A stretch of DNA of 64,000 nucleotides from positions 62,001 through 126,000 of the forward strand of contig NZ_BSEJ01000008.1 in assembly GCF_027921765.1 (NCBI RefSeq), written 5' to 3'. Position 1 is the first letter of the stretch; each line of letters starts with the position of its first letter. Below are positions 59,757 to 64,000 of this stretch, one piece after another. Origin of the DNA: Microbacterium barkeri. Lineage in GTDB: Bacteria; Actinomycetota; Actinomycetes; Actinomycetales; Microbacteriaceae. Below the pieces are notes generated by a model. That model saw only the letters and a program-made list of their open reading frames with translations, had not been told where the DNA came from and ran no database searches. The position numbers and the translations under genes were made by a program.

Positions 59757-60226
59757 TGCTCGGCCTGACTTTCGCCGTCGCCGCGTGCGCGCCGTCGGCG
59801 CCGTCTGTTGAGCCGTCCGCCGAGGCCGAGCCTACCCATGCCCCGGAGACTCCCCGGGCCACGGAGCCTGAGACGGTGCGGGTGCCGGACGGCCTCTACT
59901 ATGCGCTCTACGACAACCACGATGACCCCGACAGCCCGCTGTCTCGTCTCGGACGCTACGAGACTTGGACGTTCGATGGCCCCACGATCGTTGTCGATGA
60001 GTTCGAGTGCGCCGCAAAGTCAGGGAGCGAAATCGGCGAGGTCGTCAATGACCAGGTCCAGTGGGAGGACGACTACGTCGACTCGCCGCGGATCATGCTG
60101 AACGAAGACGGGACAGCGCACGTCGAGTCGGAAGGGTACTACGCCCTCACACTCTTCCCGGACGGGGCGCCCGAAGCAGAGGATCTCAAGGCCCGGGTCG
60201 AGACCCATTCAGAGTGCGCGGGCTGA
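59708..60226 (+). CDS. Lipoprotein of unknown function (intact paralogue)
   Basis: 172 residues. The signal peptide MLKRTIAARAAVTTAAVLGL ends with the lipobox VAAC (residues 23-26). A Pro/Glu/Thr-rich linker of about 25 residues follows. The mature domain starts VRVPDGLYYALYDNHDD and ends in a short motif LFPDGAPEAEDLKARVE, with conserved Cys residues near FECAAKSG and SECAG that may form a disulfide. No known domain was recognised. It is the functional partner of the broken copy upstream. Confidence 0.75.
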   Translation: MLKRTIAARAAVTTAAVLGLTFAVAACAPSAPSVEPSAEAEPTHAPETPRATEPETVRVPDGLYYALYDNHDDPDSPLSRLGRYETWTFDGPTIVVDEFECAAKSGSEIGEVVNDQVQWEDDYVDSPRIMLNEDGTAHVESEGYYALTLFPDGAPEAEDLKARVETHSECAG

Positions 60227-60254
60227 CGCGAGCATCGACGAACTGCGCGGCGCG

Positions 60255-60737
60255 TCAGAGGTTCTTCAACCGCTCGGCGTCGTACTCGGCGATCGTCTCG
60301 GGTGGGCGCCCTCTGCGGGGCGCGTGGCGGTCGATGTAGTCGAGCACCGCCCATTCAGCCGCCTGCGTCAGGCGCGAGCGGCTCATAATGATGATCACGA
60401 TGAGCGCGGCAACGGTATTCGCGATCGCGTAGGCCGCGATGGCGATCACAACGAGGACGTGAGGTGAACCCGTTCCGAGCCACCACGCCGCGGCGGCGCA
60501 CGCGCCGAGATTGACGAGGACGGCGGCGAGGTAGGCGTCGAGCAGGTCGTCCAACGGAGCCAGTTGAGTCGGAATGCACCGTGCCCGCAGCGCGGTGCGT
60601 ATGCGACGCGGCATCAGTGCGCTGGCTATGACGATGAGCGTGCGAGTGCCCATGTCGACGAAGCCGGCTCGCCACCTCGCCGCCGAGCGCCACCATCCCG
60701 CTGGGAAGTCGTCACGGACGTCCTGACGGAAGCCCAC
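60255..60737 (-). CDS. Two-helix membrane protein, possible second part of a split gene
   Basis: 160 residues from GTG 60737. Arg/Trp-rich N-terminal segment (GWWRSAARWRAGFVDMGTR), one weak and two clear hydrophobic stretches (DAYLAAVLVNLGACAAAAWWL, VLVVIAIAAYAIANTVAALIVIIIM), and a polar tail PETIAEYDAERLKNL. The frame directly continues the Pro/Ala-rich frame upstream: only TGA plus two codons separate them. Such a Pro-rich head plus membrane domain looks like one actinobacterial membrane protein (RDD-like) interrupted by a stop. Family uncertain. Confidence 0.6.
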   Translation of the reverse strand: MGFRQDVRDDFPAGWWRSAARWRAGFVDMGTRTLIVIASALMPRRIRTALRARCIPTQLAPLDDLLDAYLAAVLVNLGACAAAAWWLGTGSPHVLVVIAIAAYAIANTVAALIVIIIMSRSRLTQAAEWAVLDYIDRHAPRRGRPPETIAEYDAERLKNL

Positions 60738-60743
60738 GTCACG

Positions 60744-60989
60744 TCATCTCCGGCGATCTCGCGCGGCGCGGCGCGTGAGCGGAGCCGGCGCTGGTGTGGC
60801 GGTCGGGCTCGGCGCCGCAGTGGGAGGCTGCGCCGGTGTGCTCGCTGGCGGCATCGCGTGTGCCGGCGGTACCGGTGCCGGCGGGCGCGCCGGAACGGCC
60901 GCCCTGGTTGGAACGGGGCGTGCCGCAGCTGGCGGGGGTGTCGGAACGGGGTTGGACACCCGTGACGCGCTCGGTCTGCTGAGGGACAT
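60744..60989 (-). CDS. Pro/Ala-rich frame upstream of the membrane protein
   Basis: About 81 residues from ATG 60989 (MSLSRPSASRV), ending RRAARDRRR-stop. The composition is Pro/Ala/Thr-rich (for example PPSPTATPAPAPLTRR-type runs), typical of a disordered cytosolic head. The TGA at 60744-60746 is followed in the same frame by CGT GAC and then the GTG of the next gene. Because Pro/Ala-rich DNA reads open in several frames (an opposite Gly/Ala frame covers 60775-61050), existence is uncertain. Confidence 0.35.
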   Translation of the reverse strand: MSLSRPSASRVSNPVPTPPPAAARPVPTRAAVPARPPAPVPPAHAMPPASTPAQPPTAAPSPTATPAPAPLTRRAARDRRR

Positions 60990-61288
60990 GCGCGGCGGAG
61001 CGGGTACGGCCGTCGCCGGTTGCGGCGCGGCCGCTGACGGCTCGCGCTGAAGCGAAAGCCGAGTGCGAGCGCATGACTCGCTTCCCCTGACTTGTCGCGC
61101 GCTCAATCTACCCCATTCGAGAGAGACGCGAATGGCTATCGAATTGACCACCGGTCGATTCGCATAGGGCAGTCCGACGCGATCTGCTTCGATCGAGTGC
61201 CGCCAGCGAGCCGCGCCGCCGGGCACGGATGGCCGCGGAGCGCGATACTGGGGGAGGCGGCGGACGGCCGCGGAAGCAGGGAGCGACG
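60990..61288. other. Intergenic stretch, no confident gene
   Basis: About 300 bases of less GC-rich DNA than its surroundings. It contains a possible N-terminal extension of the Pro/Ala-rich frame and the upstream region of the aldose epimerase. No repeat, operator or RNA gene was recognised. Confidence 0.4.
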
Positions 61289-62206
61289 ATGAAGCGAATC
61301 GATCCGACCGGCGAGCAGGTCGTTCTCCGGGCCCAGGGCGATCTGGGCGAGGTCACGGCGCAGATCGCGCAGGTGGGAGCGTCGCTGCGCGCGCTCACCG
61401 TCGGTGGCGTCGACCTGATGGCGCGGTACCCGGAAGGCGAGCGCACGCCGTCGGCGTCGGGCATCGTGCTCGTGCCATGGCCGAACCGCATCCGCGACGG
61501 ACGCTGGTCGCAGCGCGGCGCCACGGAGCAGCTCGGCATCTCCGAGCCGAAGTACGGCAACGCGAGCCACGGGCTGCTCCGCTTCGCGCCGTACGAGATC
61601 GTCGCGGGCGACGCCGAGGCGACGCTGTCGGCCGTCGTCTATCCCCAGACCGGCTACCTGTTCACCCTCGCCACGAGCGTGACCTACACCCTGGTCGACG
61701 ACGGGCTCGCGGTGACGCACCGCATCCGGAATGCGGGAGATGGCGAGGCGCCCGTCGCGCTCGGCACTCACCCGTTCTTCGAGATCGGCGGCGTCGACAC
61801 GGCGGATCTCGTCATCGCTGCGCCGGGGACGACCTGGTTCGAGGTGGACGACCGGATGCTGCCCGTCGCCGAGCACGACGTCGACGACGCGACAGACCTC
61901 CGCGGCGGTGTCCGCCTCGGCGACGTCGCGCTCGATCGCGCGTACGGCGACGTCGTGCGAGGGGAGGACGGGCTCGCCCGCACCACTCTGACCGCACCCG
62001 ACGGGCGCACGCTCACCGTGTGGCAGGACGAGAGCTTCGGCTTCGTGCAGGTCTTCACGACGGAGAACTACCCCGGGCGCGATCTGGCCGTCGCGATCGA
62101 GCCGATGACCGCCCCCGCCGACGCCTTCAACTCCGGTCGAGCGCTCACGTGGCTCGCACCCGGCGAGGAGTGGGTTCTGCGATGGGGCGTGTCGTACTCG
62201 GGGTGA
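61289..62206 (+). CDS. Aldose 1-epimerase family protein
   Basis: A 305-residue galactose-mutarotase-like beta-sandwich. The conserved ASHGLLRFAPY and ALGTHPFFEIGG segments carry the catalytic His residues, and the C-terminal AIEPMTAPADAFNSGRALTWLAPGEEW places the catalytic Glu. It interconverts alpha and beta anomers of hexoses. ATG 61289 was chosen after GGGAGCG. It is unlinked to the two sugar loci but could serve their products. Confidence 0.88.
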   Translation: MKRIDPTGEQVVLRAQGDLGEVTAQIAQVGASLRALTVGGVDLMARYPEGERTPSASGIVLVPWPNRIRDGRWSQRGATEQLGISEPKYGNASHGLLRFAPYEIVAGDAEATLSAVVYPQTGYLFTLATSVTYTLVDDGLAVTHRIRNAGDGEAPVALGTHPFFEIGGVDTADLVIAAPGTTWFEVDDRMLPVAEHDVDDATDLRGGVRLGDVALDRAYGDVVRGEDGLARTTLTAPDGRTLTVWQDESFGFVQVFTTENYPGRDLAVAIEPMTAPADAFNSGRALTWLAPGEEWVLRWGVSYSG

Positions 62207-62210
62207 GCCC

Positions 62211-63266
62211 TCAGAACAGCGTGGGCGCCGCCGCCGGAGCCGAGCGCGTCTCGATGAACCGCGGTGCCGCGCGCGGCGTGACGCGTGTGCGCGGGGGCTC
62301 GTCCTCCTCGGCATAGCCGTTCAGTCCGTGCGCGCGGATGAGCGGGCGGATGCGCTGTGCGAGCCACGTGCGGTACCCCTTCGGTGCCTCGACGGACGCC
62401 CCGGGATAGAACCCGCGATACGCGGGGACGAGGTCGGGATGCTCGCGCTGCAGCCACTGGAAGAACCACGGCTTGACGCCGGGCCGCAGATGAAGCGCGC
62501 CGTACACGACCCGGTGCGCTCCCGACGCCTTCACGCGCGCGAGCGCATCGTCGAGCGCTTCGACCGAGTCGCTGAGGTGCGGCACGATCGGCATGAGGAA
62601 GACCTGCACCCGGAATCCGAGGTCGGCCGCCGCGCGGACCGTGTCGAGCCGCGCCTGCGCCGAGGGCGTCCCCGGCTCGATCGCGTGCTGGAGCGCATCG
62701 TCGTAGACGGCGATCGACATCGCGAGCGAGATGTCGACATCCGCTCTGCGCCTCGCGAGCTGCGGGAGATCCCGCCGCAGCAGCGTGCCCTTGGTGAGGA
62801 TCGAGAACGGCGTCCCCGAGTCCGCGAGCGCATCGATGATGTCGGGCATGAGCCGGTAGCGCCCCTCCGCTCGCTGGTACGGGTCGGTGTTCGTGCCGAG
62901 CGCGACGTGCTCGCGCTGCCACGACGGGCGGGAGAGCTCGCGGCGCAGCACCTCTGCGACATTCACCTTCACGACGATCTGGGAGTCGAAGTCGCGCCCG
63001 GCGTCGAGCTCGAGGTACTCGTGGGTTCCGCGAGCGAAGCAGTACACGCAGGCATGGCTGCAGCCCCGGTACGGGTTGATCGTCCAGTCGAACGGCATCG
63101 AGCTCGGCCCGGGAACGTGGTTCAGCGCCGACTTGGCCATCACCTCGTGGAACGTCATCCCCGCGAACTCGGGTGTGGTGACGGTCCGCACTCCGGCGTC
63201 GACGCGGTCGAGACCGGGGAGTGCCGATGCTTCCATGGCACCCAGACGCTGCCCCTGCCACCTCAT
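62211..63266 (-). CDS. Rv2578c-family radical SAM protein
   Basis: 351 residues. The radical SAM cluster motif is CSHACVYCF near residue 69 (CxxxCxxC), in a SplB-like context (INPYRGCSHACVYCFARGTHEY). Relatives of mycobacterial Rv2578c are widespread in actinobacteria; the reaction is unknown. The C-terminus is a variable Pro/Thr-rich tail. It has a clear sigma-70 promoter (TTGACA, 17 bases, TTCTAT) whose expected +1 coincides with the ATG, so the transcript is probably leaderless. Confidence 0.88.
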   Translation of the reverse strand: MRWQGQRLGAMEASALPGLDRVDAGVRTVTTPEFAGMTFHEVMAKSALNHVPGPSSMPFDWTINPYRGCSHACVYCFARGTHEYLELDAGRDFDSQIVVKVNVAEVLRRELSRPSWQREHVALGTNTDPYQRAEGRYRLMPDIIDALADSGTPFSILTKGTLLRRDLPQLARRRADVDISLAMSIAVYDDALQHAIEPGTPSAQARLDTVRAAADLGFRVQVFLMPIVPHLSDSVEALDDALARVKASGAHRVVYGALHLRPGVKPWFFQWLQREHPDLVPAYRGFYPGASVEAPKGYRTWLAQRIRPLIRAHGLNGYAEEDEPPRTRVTPRAAPRFIETRSAPAAAPTLF

Positions 63267-63272
63267 CCCTCC

Positions 63273-63301
63273 ATAGAACAGATATCCGAAAATGCTGTCA
63301 A
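63273..63301 (-). promoter_or_regulatory. Promoter of the radical SAM gene, probably leaderless
   Basis: On the minus strand TTGACA (63301-63296) and TTCTAT (63278-63273) are spaced exactly 17 bases. The expected start of transcription falls at or within a base or two of ATG 63266. Confidence 0.75.
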
Positions 63302-63372
63302 GTCCATACTGGACAGAAGTTCGATCCGGGGAGTCGGAGGATCGTCAGGGTCGGGTCCGCGACAATGGGGGC

Positions 63373-64000
63373 ATGACGAACGGGCGCTATGCACGGCGCC
63401 GCGGGCTCGTCGCGCGACATGCGGCGCGGCCGCCGCGGCTGCTCTCGGGGCGCGGCCTCGTCGTGCTCGCGACCGCAGCGGGCGTCGTCGCCGCGTGCGT
63501 CCTGGGTGCCGTCTGGTCGGTCGCCCACGACGAGCGCCCCGCGCACGCGTCGTCCGTGCATACGGCGTCGCCCGCGCCCGTCGAGACGCCTCCCGGCTCG
63601 ATCGAGTCGCTGCCGGTGCCGCAGTTCGAGGTGGTCGTCGCGGAGGATCCGTGCCAGTCGCCCGCGGCAGCGGCGGCCGGAGACGCCGCCGCGGTCATCG
63701 CCGCGTTCGGCGGAGCGGAGGAGTTCCGCGCGGCGGCGGCGGAGGGCGCCTCGTGCATCCGCCTCGACGACCCGACGCAGCCCTGGGTCGTCGTGAACAA
63801 GCAGCGGCCCGTGAACCCGATCGACTACGCCCCCGAGGTGATGGTGCCCGCGGGCACGCGGAGCCTCGTCGGCGGCGGCCTGCGGCCGGATGCGGCCGCC
63901 GCTCTCGACGCGCTCGTGGCGGATGCCGCCGCATCGGGCGCGGGGGACGTGGCGCTCCAGAGCGGGTACCGCTCGTATCAGACCCAGGTCAGCACGTTCC
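63373..64000 (+). CDS. VanY/M15-type D-alanyl-D-alanine carboxypeptidase, cut by window edge
   Basis: At least 209 residues, open at base 64000. A basic N-terminus and one hydrophobic helix (LVVLATAAGVVAACVLGAVW, about 29-48) anchor it to the membrane. A Pro/Thr-rich linker and a small Cys-containing domain follow. The M15 (VanY) domain begins with VNKQRPVNPIDYAPEVMVP and SGYRSYQTQV, matching the family; the zinc ligands lie beyond the window. It would trim D-Ala from peptidoglycan stem peptides. GACAAT lies 6 bases before the ATG, so the message may be leaderless. Confidence 0.85.
   Translation, partial: MTNGRYARRRGLVARHAARPPRLLSGRGLVVLATAAGVVAACVLGAVWSVAHDERPAHASSVHTASPAPVETPPGSIESLPVPQFEVVVAEDPCQSPAAAAAGDAAAVIAAFGGAEEFRAAAAEGASCIRLDDPTQPWVVVNKQRPVNPIDYAPEVMVPAGTRSLVGGGLRPDAAAALDALVADAAASGAGDVALQSGYRSYQTQVSTF

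Noticed and set aside
60775..61050. Gly/Ala-rich plus frame resembling PE-PGRS
   Set aside because: Likely the reverse of a Pro/Ala-rich frame; no PE domain or ribosome site.
63279..63345. LexA/SOS box between the radical SAM and M15 genes
   Set aside because: GTTCGA occurs once but no paired TCGAAC half-site at the right spacing.

Overview
The window is very GC-rich, densely coding DNA. It looks like a free-living actinobacterium of the Microbacteriaceae, most like Microbacterium. The support is GTG starts, probable leaderless genes, a DUF3073 protein, a TIGR02611 (PGPGW) membrane protein next to purF, a sterol-carrier-like protein next to purM, and a Streptomyces-type CebR cellobiose locus. 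I saw no rRNA, tRNA, CRISPR array, transposase or phage gene. Both window edges cut genes: a large lamin-tail surface protein at the left (minus strand) and a VanY-type peptidase at the right (plus strand).

Layout. 1-7.1 kb: surface protein, 2-hydroxyacid dehydrogenase, purS-purQ and a gamma-glutamyltransferase-like enzyme. 7.1-13.1 kb: a cellobiose/cello-oligosaccharide locus, cebEFG-bglC followed by cebR, with two CebR-type operators around a strong promoter. 13-17 kb: small enzymes (GNAT, VOC, MmcQ/YjbR) and an NCS2 nucleobase permease. 17-30 kb: a BCCT transporter with an apparent 3' frameshift, then scattered purine genes (purC, purD, purM, purF) among a DEAD-box helicase, membrane proteins and small regulators. 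30-33 kb: TIGR02611 protein, CPBP protease, a pyridoxamine-oxidase remnant and an aldo/keto reductase.

33-45.5 kb is a second sugar locus. A LacI regulator is divergent from two Gfo/Idh oxidoreductases, a cupin, an LplABC/YtcQ-like ABC importer, a DUF624 (YesL-like) membrane protein, a GH42 glycosidase and a secreted GH30_8 glucuronoxylanase. The GH30 enzyme carries a carbohydrate-binding module inserted inside its catalytic barrel. The likely logic is glucuronoxylan cut outside the cell, charged oligosaccharides imported by the ABC system, and further processing inside by GH42 and the dehydrogenases.

45.5-58.8 kb holds stress and envelope genes: an HdeD-like protein, a MerR/TipA-like regulator, a DUF4097-PadR operon, UspA, DUF3073, a FluC (CrcB) pair, an RND exporter, a second DEAD-box helicase with a structured leader and an RGG-repeat arm, and an MMPL exporter. 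A 16-base PadR-type operator in front of the DUF4097-padR operon recurs exactly in front of the TIGR02611 gene at 30.3 kb, suggesting a small regulon.

58.8-61.3 kb is a small accessory patch: a duplicated lipoprotein gene whose first copy has lost its signal peptide, an acidic small protein, and a proline/alanine-rich frame separated from a membrane-protein frame by a single in-frame stop. The right end has an aldose epimerase and a radical SAM protein. Three different non-coding repeat families sit just downstream of genes, near 15.5, 22.3 and 54.0 kb.
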